Shown here: positions 1 to 13,064 of the stretch, piece after piece
Numbering within the stretch: the stretch's first letter is position 1
How the letters are laid out: every line of letters starts with the position of its first letter
Assembly: GCA_023105745.1 (NCBI GenBank)
Contig: JALGQZ010000009.1
Coordinates: 10,142,937 to 10,206,936 of the forward strand
Length of the DNA: 64,000 nt
Direction of reading: 5' to 3'
From: Austropuccinia psidii
Lineage: Eukaryota > Basidiomycota > Pucciniomycetes > Pucciniales > Sphaerophragmiaceae
The notes under the pieces: model-generated
What the model was told of the DNA's origin: nothing
Databases searched by the model: none
The model's input: the letters and a program-made list of their open reading frames with translations, nothing else
Position numbers and translations under genes: made by a program

Positions 1-1
1 G

Positions 2-910
2 GCAGCTAACTCAAACTCCCATGGCTCCAATCGCACCACAGTATCTAATAACAGTCCACCTTCTCGTCAGTCGACTCAGCAGCGTCAACAAACGGGCGCC
101 CAAACCCTTCCGAATGGCATTCCAAGAACAATTCAAACGTTAGATGAAATGTATGCGGTTCCCGAAAATTGGCTGGAAATCGAAGTTAGAAATCCCATTA
201 CCTATGGTCAATCGTCATTTCACTTATCCTTTGGATCGCTTGCTAAGGAACTGACCTGTGATTTTAATTGTTTTGTATTATTTTTGAATTGATTGTTTGA
301 AAATTCAACAAAATCATTCATTGAAAATCTTGATAAAATATTATCTAGATAACGTCAGAAAGCCTTACACAGATTATGAAATAATCTGTAGAACCAATAT
401 CCCAGCTTTCAAAGTTAAATATTCTTCTGTCAGAAGACGCTATTCAGATTTTGAAGCATTTAGGGATATTTTAGAACGTGAAACGACAAGAGTTAATATA
501 CCTAGTTTACCTGGTAAAGTTTTCACAAACAGGTAAATCTCACGTCGAAAGCTACCAGCTAAAACGAGTCCAGCTATGAATTTTTCTCCAATAATGATTT
601 TGAAATAATTTTTAACTTTTGTCTCTTTCACGATTTTATTGTTATTATTCGCCAGGTTCAGTGATGAGGTAATTGAGACTCGAAGAGAAGGCCTTGAAAG
701 ATTTTTACAAATCGTTGCAGGTCATCCATTGTTGCAAGTTAGTCCTTTTGACATCAATTCCTATGGGGTTTTTTTACAAGACGAATTTTGGGTCACTACT
801 AGATGGACTGACGTTGAATTTTCTTTGTTATCGGGTAATGATGAAAGACTGGGTCGAAAGTGCTTTGTGCATTTCTGCAGGACCCTCAATGGAACGCTCA
901 CAGCTGGTAA
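2..910 (+). CDS. SNX3: Sorting nexin 3 (Grd19-type PX protein), 5' end outside window; exons 2-206, 349-532, 656-737, 848-910
   Basis: SNX3/Grd19 is a small PX-domain protein that binds phosphatidylinositol 3-phosphate on endosomes and works with retromer in endosome-to-Golgi retrieval (family knowledge). Exon 1 is open from base 2, begins with a Ser/Asn/Gln-rich stretch and reaches the family hallmark [16 protein letters not shown]. Exon 2 carries the PX core, with [25 protein letters not shown] and LPGKVFTNR. Exon 3 gives [18 protein letters not shown] and AGHPLLQ. Exon 4 gives [20 protein letters not shown] and TAA at 908-910. All three introns are GT-AG (207-348, 533-655, 738-847) and the phases join without error; the first donor (GTCAAT) is the weakest choice. 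The protein ends where SNX3 proteins normally end, so only the N-terminus is missing. No disabling change is seen. Confidence 0.93.
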
Positions 911-3900
911 ACCAAGTGGTTCTTGGCTTCACCTTCATTTTCTCCTTTCATCAGCTGGTTTGAGGAAATTTTTTGTCTCTTCATCCTTGCAATTACCAGT
1001 ATTGTTTTGTTATGTTATAGGTTTTATATATATAAATAAGTCCATTCTATCCACATGTTCAGTTTACTTGTTTCATTTTTTTGATTTGATCGAGACCAAA
1101 TTTTATTGTTCATTATTTCTGCCCAGAATCTTGAAGAAGTAATCATCTGTTCCAATCGAGAATTGGGTAAGAATGTTGTTTTTATTGATGCACATAGGTG
1201 AATATGGAGCTCGAATGGTCTCGTCCAAAAACAGCTCAAAAAGCTTCAACAAATAAGAATTTCTTCCCTTTCATATGTTGAAATGGTTATCACAAAATAC
1301 GCTACACTGTTAAAAGTTGATGACAAGTAAAGTGATAAGCTGATTTTGTTTTGCTTAATTTGCTGAATAGAGTTTAACTCTCCAAACTCTTTATTGCTCT
1401 CTTGAAAAAATTTGAACTAAGCAGTTATATGTCCACTTTATTTAAGAAAAGAAAATCTTCAGTCTTATTTTTTTTTAAAAATAAGAAAAATATATTGGTG
1501 TTATTTAGCTGAAATGATAATTTGAAGGGGCAAAAAAATTATTAAAACATCTTCGGTATATGTAATCAAAACTAATTTGATTAGTTATTAGTAAACTCCC
1601 TCTTTAAATTAACTTTTGGCCCTCCAATAAGGTCATTTTTATCGTTAGAATTCAAAGCTAAACTACATAAATTACTAGGTAGTTGGGGTACGGGGAATTG
1701 GAGCTTTATGCTATTTTTCCCTTATTTTTTTTTAACAAAAAGCCAACTGGGAAATCCATTTTATAAAAATGAATCCTCAAATTTAGTTATATGTCTGTTT
1801 TTTACAAAAAGGTAAACAAAACACTAACTTTTTTTGTTATGAATAGTGAAAAGTATTACTTAGAGTATCTTTATTATTGTTATTATGAAAAAGGAAAAAA
1901 AAGAACTCAATTATTGACTCAAGATTTTCTTTTTGAATTTTAAACTATTATTATTATTCCTTCTGAAGACTCAAAAAACCATTCAACTTTTTTTTTCAAT
2001 TTTGTGGTTTTAATTTTTTTTTTGAGAAAGAGTTTTTTTTTGGGATAAAAGTCCGAAGGAATTTTTTCTTTCTTTGTTTGTTGATTGAGGAATGTGATGT
2101 CATAAATAAATTTTCATTCAATTGATCCTCTTTGTATATTTCAAAGCCAACTCACTTTCCCACTTCATTTTCTCAAACTTCTTAACTTTGAATTTCATTT
2201 ATTTTGTTTGAATCCCAGTTCTTTTTTTTCTGTTTCTGAAACAAAATTTCAAAATTAATTTTTTTATATTCTTCTGTATGCAGACTGTAAATTTCACCTA
2301 ACTTTAAATTATTCTATTTCATTCTATGCTATTCTAGTAGTTAGTTTTGATGGGAATATTTTTTTAAAAAATAAATATTATTGAGTATCAAAGCATATCT
2401 TCTATATCTCTAATATTTCAAATTAACTGGTGAAATAATGAGATTTTAACATCTCATTTAATTGAAAAGGAAGAAACAGAATTAAGTATTCAGTGATTTC
2501 AAGCCTTTCTGAATTATCTTGTTGCTCATAAGAAGAAGAATAAACCTCATATATTCTCAGTTATGTAACATTCAGCCTCAACCCAATGGATTTTAGGGGC
2601 TTTTCCTTCCAAACACTGACAAAAAAAGACATCTACTCCTTGGAATTAGGCTTGGGAATGTCACATACACTCATGAAAAACCTCCACCATTGTACTTATA
2701 TTCCTAACTCAGCAAATTCTTAACTCCATCAATTACTAATGAGAAAAAGAGAATCTATTCTTGCTTCAAAACTCTATACATATTTTTAATATATTGATAA
2801 TAAATCATTTCTCCTTCTTTTTACTCAATTCTCATGACAATATTCTTAGAAAAACTGAGGTTTTGAATAAGGAATAGTTGCTATCTTATTAATTCTTTTT
2901 CTTTGAAAAGAGGATTAGCCATTTATTCCTCTTTTGATATGATATTTAGATTTTGAGATGTCTATAAAGAACTTTGAATTAAAATAAAGTATTTTGACTT
3001 CCCTAAATAAATCGTTTTAAAAGGTCAAAAAATAGTCATATTTTGTGTTTTACAAGAAAGATATTCCAAAGTCATTTTACTTAAGCTCATCATTGTAAGG
3101 AAGACTGGATAATTAAAGTTCATTCTTTATAAAAAAAAATAAACACTTATTTAAGAATAATTTACAAGAGAAATTTTGTTCTAAAAAAGAATATTCAAAA
3201 GCACAAATATTTTGGATCAAGTGAAATATTAAATTCCAGAAATCAATATGAGAACAGAATCTTCAAAAATGAAAATTGACCAGAATTAATCTGCAAACTG
3301 ATTTACAAATTTTATTTGTTTAAAAATGTTAAATTATTGAAATGTTTATGAGAGTGACCTTTAATCCTTATGATTATTATTTTAGATGTTTGAAAAACTG
3401 AAATTGTTGAAAAATAGACTTTGGATTATCTCATCTATTGAAATACAAGTAATTGAAGGAATGTGATTGAATATGAAGGAAAAATTTAATCAAAAGAAGA
3501 AATTATTTTATGGATACAAATTTTCTTTCAAAATAAAATAAAATTTAAACTTTGCAAAAATTTATGGAAAATTTGAAGTCCATTTTTGGTATCATTAAGC
3601 CCTGTCTTTCTACAAAAAGGGTTAATGTTTTTCTATTTTGGTCCTTTTCGAGCCCTTAAAACCAGTAGTTTTTTTGGAAAAATCTGGTCTTTAGGCTCAA
3701 AACAGCTCATAACGTAATTAAGGAGTCTATAAATTTATTGAGAGCTCTTTGAACCTGATTTTTTTTAATATTAATAGTAGGCTTTCCCATATGGAAAAAA
3801 ATCCAAACTTCCTAACTGGTATCAAAAACTCATCAATTGATTGGATAACAGACCCATATATTCAGGTAAGGAAAAATTAAATATAGCTTTTGCATGATAT

Positions 3901-4804
3901 TTGAAAATACAAAGCTAGGGTTAAGGTTGTTTCTGGATTCTGGCACATTTAAGCCATGATTCCTTTCTTTATCAAAATTTGATTCATTTTGAATCATTAA
4001 ATTTTACTTGAATATTAACTCCAAATAAGGAAACAATCAGAGTTTTAAATTGAATTATTCCAAAAATATAAAAAATATTATTTAAATTTAGCTTCCTTTG
4101 TGTGAAATATGCACAAAAAACACTTAAAAAAAACTCAATTGATCACAGCTTGTGAAATACACATCATCTTTAATTACCAGCACAAAGAGTAATGTTGAAA
4201 GCCACATATGATTTTAATTGAATGGAATTTCTTTTATTTGAACATTTTGATACTTAGAAAATCTTGAATACTGAAGTTTAGCTAATTAATAATTGGGGAG
4301 AAGAAATTTTACATAGACCTGATCTAATGTAATTTTGACGGATAAATTCAATTATATCACTCAATTAAGTTTTAAATCTAAAGAAAGAAAAATTATAATA
4401 AATCTTATGAAATTAATTTTCAAAGAATAATGAGAAATTGAAATTTTTCCACATTTTTTTAATTTTACCTCAATTTTTTCTGAATAAAGTAGTATTTTTA
4501 CAGTTTTCAATTTTGGTAATTTTAGTAAAAGCTTAATTCATGTTGGATTTTTATATTAATATATTAAAAATGAAGCAATTTTATTAATATTTATCTTTAT
4601 TATTAAGGTTTACAAAGAAAGTTCATATATAGAAGAAAGAGTTTTTTAAATCCACATAGATTTCTATGTGAATTTGCCAAAATTTTCCAACTTAAAAAAA
4701 GAAAGGCCAATTTATTTTTTGAAATTCATTTGGATTTATGAAATGTAAGATTTTAAAAAGTTGATTTAATTTTTTTTCCCACCAAAAAGTGCCCTTACTT
4801 TTTT
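911..4804. other. AT-rich SNX3 3' flank without a recognisable gene
   Basis: About 3.9 kb with long A and T runs. The 3' UTR of SNX3 should lie in its first few hundred bases. I found no open frame with recognisable protein motifs, no repeat shared with the rest of the window and no RNA gene. Confidence 0.6.
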
Positions 4805-6337
4805 TATCAGCCTGTGACTCCAAAAAGAGCACTAGAATGACATCCACATACCATAAATAATTGTTTGGAAAGTACTAAACAGATACAGTTCATAAAGGTA
4901 TAATGAAAAGAGGGAAATGACCCAATCAATAATATACCACTATTATGCAAATTGGATTATAATTAGCAAAGAAATAACCATTTGCATGTTGGATGAAGAC
5001 AAAAGAAGCAAAAACCCTGATTTTCAGCTCTCATCTAACTTATGAGTTTTTGATTAAACCACTATCAAACTGGTAATTTTATTGAATATATCAATGAGAG
5101 CCATCTAATTTCATTATTAATTTTGGAGTAGAAACTCCACTTCAAAAATACCATAGTCAAATGTTTTAACTAAAGAAACCCCCTAAAGGTCTATGATATC
5201 CTATATAAAAACTGTAGAAAATTATAATCAAACTAAAGATATTAATTAAAAATTTGATTTTAAATAAATTAGACACCTGTATCATCAAATTTAGCCATGA
5301 AATATGGGTTCAAAGATTTCTTATCAAAATACAGGTTTTTGAGAAATAGTAATATAAAAGAAACCCCTGTATCCTTTATAAATATTAATACATACAGCTA
5401 TACTTATAGGTTAATAAAACTATAGAGCTCATCAATATATAAAGTTCTGTTTAATAATAAGTCTGATATCTTCCAAACTGACAGAGTTATCTGACTTGAA
5501 AGCTTTTGAAGCCACATAGTGAGGTCCAAAAATATATCAAGAAAACTTCAAACCTCCATATATTTTGCTATTTTTTTAGAAGGCTTAACATAAAGAATAC
5601 CAATTTAAAGCCCTCATTAATCCCTAAAGTTGTGTTCTCTTGCATAATTGATATCTAAATTCTTGACTGAGATATTGGGTTTGGATGTTTTTTGACCAAT
5701 ACTGGTCTGTACCAAACCTGTACCATGCAGTACTGGTTCAATACATATAGTAATGGTAATTTAAAGCTTAAGCTCACCCAGAATGATTAATATTAGTAAT
5801 ACAAGGACTCTGGGAATTTTACAAAAGTGCTTAAATTCCCTGTGAACAGTACCTTCACCTTTTATTGATCCAGAATTGTCATTTGTGGTCCCAAAACCAC
5901 AATTATGACTGTACTGATGTCAGAATTGATTTTTCAGGGCCACAATTCAGCCCCCAGAGTGAAAGGATTCACTCTGAATAAGTTTGAAGATCTTGCCACC
6001 CCCTCATAGTTCCCAAAGGGGATAAAAGAAGGCCTTTTCTTACAGGAAAAGGACCTCATCATCAATTATTTAGTATTATTACATAGTAAAACTTTCTTAT
6101 AACAGTAGTACTATTAGACTAAAATTAATATAATTACACTTATTTATTTTTTTAGTTATCTTCAGTGTGAATTAATATTAGATTATAGCAACAAAGGTTC
6201 TCATTAGATTTATAACCACTGTTATCACATAAAAGTAGAATATCATTATCTATTTTAAACTATTTTTTACTGTGTAATAGTCATAGTACTAGCTTATATC
6301 TAGTATTTTTAAGATACTACATAGACTGACCCTTACA
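4805..6337 (+). mobile_element. Solo LTR, alpha family copy 1
   Basis: About 1.53 kb, collinear with the better preserved copy at 21,054. The start reads TATCAGCCTGTGACTC (first dinucleotide decayed from TG) and the end reads GACTGACCCTTACA. The last 650 bases match 21,890-22,550 closely, including the CCAATACTGGTCTGTACC block and both hairpins. Flanking T-rich bases (TTTTT and TTTTC) give only an imperfect 5-bp duplication. No internal retroelement genes adjoin it. The strand given is the TGTCAGCC reading direction, not a proven transcription direction. Confidence 0.75.
5883..5976 (+). repeat. Hairpin pair inside alpha LTR copy 1
   Basis: Two inverted repeats: TTGTGGT/ACCACAA at 5,883-5,902, and CAGAGTGAA/TTCACTCTG at 5,955-5,976 with 4 bases between the arms. 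Equivalent stems occur at the same relative position in every alpha copy, with different arm sequences in some. Confidence 0.7.
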
Positions 6338-8079
6338 TTTTCCAAGATTTGTTCAGGTACCAATATTTTGGAAATTGGCCAATTTAATTTTTTTATTAAA
6401 ATATTACAAAAAAAAACCTTAAGGAGGTTCAAGAATCTTTTGAAAGAAGGATTTATATGTGGTACAATAATCCTATAAGAATTGAAATCTTTAGCAGTTT
6501 TAATTTATACTGTTTTAACTGCAGGAAAAGAGGTCTTTTAAATATCAGGCCCACATATCACTTATTTAAAAATCCTTCAAGAGAAATATTAGTAAAGAAA
6601 TTTCACTGGAATTAGTGTTACATTCCATTTAATTTCAAGTATAATGGTAACTGACCTAAAAAACCTTTTGGGGTTTTTTCAGCTAATTAAACCAAAACCC
6701 ATTTATTTAATAAAAAGCAGGGGTATTGGGTGACACGTTTGAGCCAGGGAAGGTGAAATAATAATATTTATGTGAAGAGATATTTATAAATTCAAAATGT
6801 AAGAGAAATATTCACAAGATGATGGTATCCTAAAAGCTGAAAGATCTTTATTGGCAGGGAAGATCCCTTAATCTTATAAAAATGGGTTTTTGGTTTAGGT
6901 GGGTCTTGAAGAAGATAATTATGACTTTCATTCACATTTTACTTACTTTTATTATTCTCAGAATACCCAAACACTAATAGAATGAGGCAATAATAGGGGA
7001 GAGTTGAAAAGTAAACTTCTTTGGGGATAATCAATTGAAAAAAATGAAGAAAAAGCTTCAGTATTTTGAAAAGATCCTTTTTTGAGGGTAAATAGTTTTT
7101 AAATGTCTTTATTTCCCCTAACTTTGCTTTTTTCCTTTGAAAATATGTGTAAGGGAATTTCTTATGTGGTTCTACCAAATTTTAAATTGGTATTACCAGA
7201 TATTTTCAAATTAATTTAGGAGGAATTGAGTGGAGTTTTCAATCCCCTCAGCTTAAATTTGTAAAGTTTTAGTTAAAATGAAATATTCCTCAGTCTCACA
7301 GATATTGGGTGCATTTGTAAGGAACTCTCTGGAAGTGAGAAACATATAATATTCAGAAAAGGTTCAGGTATAGTTTTTTGATGAATCTTAGTGAGAAAAT
7401 TGAAATAGGAGATTATAGACATTCATAAGTATGAGGCCATTATATCATTTTAAATAAACTAGTTTCTCCTAGTTTAAGTAACTTCACTCTGAATTTCATG
7501 AGTTTCTCCAAGTATTCCTGGATCCAAGAGCATATTAAAATGATATATATTACTAAAATATTCATATTAAAGGATCTTTCATACTTCTGGAAGCATTTTC
7601 TGTTGAAATTGCATAAAAGCTTCAAGAAATTTAAAATATCACTAAACAAAAAGACTCAATAAGCTTGTGGAGCGAAAATCTTTCTTAAATATTAAGCCCT
7701 GAGTTTTGAACGCATATCCTTCAAAAAAAGAGTTAAAATGATAAAAACATGAACAATCAACTCTGGTAAAAGGCTCTTGTATAATTGAATTCAAGCTAAA
7801 ACCTCATTTCAATATCTTATGAGGATTAGCTGGAAGTGACTTATTTCTTTACAAACATTATCATAAGTTGAGAAGCTATGTTTATGTATTTAAAAGACAG
7901 AGTCAAGATTGAGCCTTATTTGGGTTTTTGGCTTAAGATTCATTTGGGTCTTAGTTAAAATTACTCTAATACTCTGAAAAGTTACCCATTTTCTCTCTAA
8001 TTTTAGGAGAGGTCTTTTGTATGATGAGATATTTTTGGAATTTAAAGAGTGATTTGATCTCTCACTTGTCCCCTTGTGA
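6338..8079. other. AT-rich stretch with no assigned feature
   Basis: No repeat relative elsewhere in the window and no recognised protein. Short minus-strand open stretches at 6,939-7,178 and 7,440-7,649 could be further exons of the minus-strand gene candidate just to the right, but no splice sites or homology decide this. Confidence 0.4.
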
Positions 8080-8654
8080 GAATATTCATTTTCAATATTC
8101 ATGTATTGAAATATTGAGAGTCCTTGGATATTGTTATTAATTTCCCTTTCAAATTTAGTCTTTTGTTATTCAAGTTCATTTCAGATATTTTTTATTTGAA
8201 ATTTTTGAGTCACAAAAGAAATGAGATTATAGTAATAGCTTACAAAATATAGGTGATATAGGTATACAGTTTTCAACCAAAAGATACTCAATAAGTGACT
8301 GCGCACATCATTGGGGTAATAAACCAATCTCCGTTGAGAATGAAGTTTCTCACATAAAACTCTTTGTGATCTAAGTTTTTTGACCTAAAGTTAATAAGGA
8401 CTCTCTATACCATCTTCTTGATTTTTCAGAGAAAGGAAGACAGTTTATATATTTATAAAATTTACAAAGCTATTTTTAACTAAATTTATTTCTTTCATGG
8501 AGATGGTACGACACGGTGGCTTGAGGGAAGGTATTGAATCAGCTACAGGTTTCATTATCTATTTTCTAAAATAAATTTATAACAACTCTCATACCAATAT
8601 ATAGCTCTGAACATGCCTCTAGGAAGATATAAGTGCATAATCCTAAATAGGTCT
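8080..8654 (-). CDS. Unrecognised spliced gene, candidate exon chain (partial)
   Basis: Minus-strand segments join in phase with GT-AG borders. Exon 8,595-8,654 (TYLGLCTYIFLEACSELYI) ends at GTATGAG. Exon 8,481-8,542 (ADSIPSLKPPCRTISMKEIN) follows CTGTAG. Exon about 8,290-8,384 (VKKLRSQRVLCEKLHSQRRL, then VYYPNDVRSHLL) follows CTTTAG after a 96-base intron. A possible fourth exon lies near 8,080-8,130, with the open stretch running on to about 7,995 before a GTAACT donor. The segments have more balanced base use than the surrounding AT-rich DNA. I do not recognise the protein. Upstream open stretches at 9,545-9,745 and 10,620-10,814 on the same strand may belong to it. It could be an active host gene, a pseudogene or an old element gene. 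The exon chain is inference. Confidence 0.35.
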
Positions 8655-9544
8655 CTGTATTAGTGTAAAGGAAGTCCCAATGGTCCCCTAACTAGATGAA
8701 AAGAGCTTTCATGAAATCCCTCAAGAAACCTGTTTGAACAATCCATAAGTAAGATATATTCATGATCTTACTATATATCTCATTACTGCTTTGAACGCTG
8801 CACATTCTCATCCAAATTCTGAACACACGCCTAGTAAGAATTTTGTAGTTTTCGTTCAAGGGAGTAGCTTATCTTATCGGGTTTTGAGACAATAATTTGG
8901 AAGGAATGAAATATTGAAAAGACATTTCATAATACTGATTGGGCTTTCCTGACATATAGTATCAGGGGATGATCAAATTTCAAATGAAATTATTTATTAA
9001 ATTTATAAAAGGAAATAATCAAGCTTCTGGAACTAACATGCCTGCTAACTTAAGCTGATCTCGAAAAGAAAGAGTTAATTTGGAAGTGAACTAATGATTA
9101 TAGATTTGAAATATTTAACCGAAGTATTTTGTATTCATATTCTCGTAAAATATGATTTCCACTAATTATTAACTTACTGTAAGGTGTGACTATGATAAAA
9201 TACATCTAAAAACTTTATTTTTATTATATTTTGATATAAGTGTCGTGTCCTTATGAAGTTGAAAGATAATAATAATAAGTGCTTGATAAAAACTTCAATA
9301 AGACCTTCGAATTCAAAATAAAATATCTATGTATCTCAAAAATTCCAAATCTCTCGTTGAAAGTTTGAAATTGGTCTTACTAAAATCCTACATTTGATCT
9401 GTGGTATCTTGACTTGCCATTGTATTTCAGGTATTGAAAACCCTTCTTTTCTGGTACCAAATACCACACTCTAATCTCCGAAAATTTAAGCTTCTTTCCA
9501 ATGATAAAGCTCACACAACACACAGATCCATCAAAAAATATCAG

Positions 9545-9745
9545 CTAGTAATAAATTGAAAACTCAGTTCCTGAAGTTTTGATTATATCTTCAATATATT
9601 TAGGAGAAAGAACTTGGGGTCCATCTTGAGAAAAATTATCAATCATATCAAATATTTCTCCAATAAAACTTCCAGTTCTCAATGTACGAAGAAAAAATAC
9701 AATTTCTTTGAAATATTGATCAGGAGCTATTAATCCGAAATACAT
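9545..9745 (-). other. Open stretch, possible upstream exon of the 8 kb minus-strand gene
   Basis: It encodes 66 residues, including KEIVFFLRTLRTGSFIGEIF and DNFSQDGPQVLSPKYIEDII, with a mixed composition unlike translated AT-rich spacer. No family recognised. The splice borders that would join it to the exons at 8.1-8.7 kb were not resolved. Confidence 0.3.
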
Positions 9746-12171
9746 AAACCAAATTATTTTTATCTTTTTTCTTTAACTTATATTTCAAATTTTACGAATA
9801 AAGGAGTTTTAAGATACAATATATCTCTTGAAAAATGATGAAGATATAATAAAATTATAAATACAATTTTCGAAAGGTTCAATTATTAAAGCTTGAGTGA
9901 TGATATCTTGTGAAAAAAATTAAATTTGAGTATTTGGGAGATTTTATTTCAGATAGCTTATTTAGAACTATTTTATTCCTTTCATGTTCAGTTTTTTCAA
10001 AATTTGAAGCCGAATAGATCTAAAAAAAAGAATTCAATAGCTTTAATTGATGAAAAATGATGAAATTTGTTAATAAATTGAAACTCAATGCAATCAGAGA
10101 TCAGTCACAAGAGTCATTGAGAAATTTCAAAATAAAGGCTTTGAAAAGAAAGCTGCAATGTAATTGGAAAACGTAGAAATTAATGTGTTGGTAAAAATCA
10201 GATAATCTCCAAAAGTAAGCTTAGAAGTTAACTTTTAATGAATTTTCAATCATAAACTGAACAAATAATCTTTATATATTTTTTTTTGAATGAGAGCTGA
10301 GAAATTTCAAAATAAATCATTGAGAGAGGGTGAAAGATTGAATTTCGAGTATTGAGAATTTTGGTTGAGCTAGGCTTGAGAAAAAAAATGAATTTTGCAT
10401 TTCTGTATGTGTTTAATTTTGATACAATTCAAGGTTACCGAGCTGAAGAACCAAATTTAGGTTTTTGATGTTTTGTTTTGTTTAATATTTTGAATCCAAT
10501 TAATGTTGGACTTTCTAAGCCTATAATTACTCAAGAAAATAAGAATATATTAATTAATAAATAGTTAGTATTCTCAAAGACAAGCTTTCGTTGCAAGAAA
10601 CCCATTTCTATTTTAATACTTATATATTATACTGAGATATTTTTTGATTAAGGGAATCTCTAGCGGCATATAAAACTGGTGGCTCTAGGTGATGCAGGTA
10701 TAGTCTCTTTTCTGAAAGTATGTCTTCCAAGAGTTTTTGTTGTTTTTCAGAAAATATAAATTTTGTGATCCTCCTAAATGCAAGAGTTTTAGAAAGAGTT
10801 GTGGATATATGCATCCAAAGTTAAAATAAATTATAATTGGGAGTGTCCTCTGAAAGAATTTTTGAACAGCCTCATAATTTATGATGTTTTATTTCACTAT
10901 TTACATTTCTGTTTGAGCTCTATCAATAATAATATTACCAATATTATTGTTAAAAACGGTATTAAATTGCTTTTTACTATTATTAATGTGAATATTAGAA
11001 TGAAAATGAGATAATTGATAATAATAGTTAAAATTCCTTACTAATTTTACTGATCTTAGGACCGGTCAATAGTTACAAATATTTGAATAAAATGAATCAA
11101 GGCTGTATATCATAAAAGAATTTTATGAGTTATTAAGTATTTTAAGTGGAAGTACTTTGTGAGAGAAAAAATAATGATAATTGAAGATATAATTCAATTA
11201 ATCTAAAGCTTATTCATTCCAATGGAATTTATTCTTCCTTAGAAATTGTAGATTATATTGACTTTAGAACACAGCTATTTTAGTCATTTTATGAATTTAG
11301 CTAGATGATATATCAAATATGGGGGTTATATTTAGGAAGAGAAGGTATTTTAATAGTGAAGAGCCTCCATCTATAAACCATATTTCTATTTATATAACCA
11401 AGAAAACTGATAATATCAAAATCATCAAGTCTTTAAGGTTTTGATGTTATGAAATAATAATTGAATGAATTTCTTTGTTATTGAGCCATTTTCTATAGGA
11501 TATGACTATAACTCAATTTTTTTTCCACATATTGTTAAAGGAGCTGTATATTTAGTTGAGTCTATTAAGTAGCTTAATAGCTATAGCTAAAAGCTATAAA
11601 CATGACTATGAAATGATATTACATGTAAAGAGATATATACAAAAGGGTGCTATCATTTGAGAATAGTGATGATGAGTATTCTGAAAGGCCTGGTTAAGCT
11701 AATTATCAATTGGCTTATCATAATAATTAATAGAATAATTGAATAAACACTACCGTAGGATACCTACTGTTCAAGATGGTGTCACTAAAAAAGGCGTGAG
11801 CTGATAAGAATATGGGAGTTCCTATTGGGGGAACCCTCTTTAAACCCCAACCCGGTCAAAAAAGGTTGTTAACCTATTATCATATTGATAGAGTAAAAAT
11901 ATATATTTTTGTGGCTGAATTTTTGTTTCACTAAATCAATAAAGAAAGTATATATAAAACCAGAAAAGGCTTTGTAACCCCATCTGACCATATTTACCAA
12001 TGGATGGTGTACGTTGGTCCTGAAAGAGAAGACCAATCAGAGTCTTTACTTAAAAAATCTTGAGGACTCTTATTTGTTAAAATATGAGTAATAAAACTAT
12101 AAAGCAAATAAATTCAGTAGAAACCTCATAATTAAAATTTATAACAGAGTATCCTAAAATTCGACTCTGTA

Positions 12172-12246
12172 ATATCAGTTGAGACATTATAGCCTTTACT
12201 AATTGATACAGTTTTCTGCCTTCAAGATACCTAGCTCAACTGATAT
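12172..12246. repeat. Perfect 12-bp inverted repeat with 51-base loop
   Basis: ATATCAGTTGAG at 12,172-12,183 is exactly complementary to CTCAACTGATAT at 12,235-12,246. It stands alone, outside any identified LTR. It could be a small transposon relic or an RNA hairpin. Confidence 0.6.
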
Positions 12247-13064
12247 CCAAAGGTGAGCTCTAAAAGATTTTGAAATTATATACCATCCTTGGTATATATA
12301 TAATTAATATATACAGAATTCGTATTCTTTAATTTATGTAAAATAGTACTTGTAGTATTTTAAGAGGGAATACTTGATAATAAATTTCCTGTGTGTTATA
12401 AAGATATGTGAGTGATATTATTTGAGTTTCCTAATTTATTGATTCCAGGAAAATAACGTATTTTAGGGGCCTTTAATAAAAGATATATAAGATATATGAG
12501 AGGGCGTTATTGATCAAAACCAAAGTTATTAGAAGACAGGTTAAAGCTGAGTTTTATACTAAGTAAGAGATTTACAAACTCGATAGATTTTTTATTTTTT
12601 ATTTTCTGCAAATAAGGGGAATAATTTCTGGGTGAAAACTTTTCATCTTTCAGATTATCATATGTTTAAACTGTCTTCTTTTGGTGCTTGTGAAATTCAT
12701 GTTCCTTTAATTGGCTTAATAAAGGCAAAATATATTTATTCAACTCTTTTGGTTAGATAAATGTTTTATGCAAATTCTGGTTTCATTATTGTTCTCTAGC
12801 TTTGAGGCACAGGATGAAACAAAGAATTTACTAATTTGGACAATAATCAAATAAATAGTTTTTAGCTATTTCATAAGATTAATATCTCTGTAATCCACTC
12901 TTGCTATCCTCAATATTAAGTGAAGAAGGATTTTCATACATTATTTTGAAAAAGCTTAGCTATCATAACTGCAATTTGTCATTTGAGCTGAATATTTTTT
13001 GACAACCCTCAAAGACTCATTAATACAAATTCCAGATATTTTCATTGTATCATAAAAACTGTAG

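Larger units (their letters stand above)
8655..13064. other. AT-rich region with scattered coding-like fragments
   Basis: Apart from the open stretch at 9,545-9,745 and a similar one at 10,620-10,814 (minus; EKQQKLLEDILSEKRLYLHH), I see no gene. A slightly GC-richer patch at about 11,690-12,010 has no recognisable content. A long-armed hairpin lies at 12,172-12,246. Confidence 0.4.

Noticed and set aside
10399..10480. Short plus-strand ORF starting MNFAFLYVFNF, considered as a secreted peptide
   Set aside because: Only 26 codons, no convincing signal peptide cleavage region and no context.
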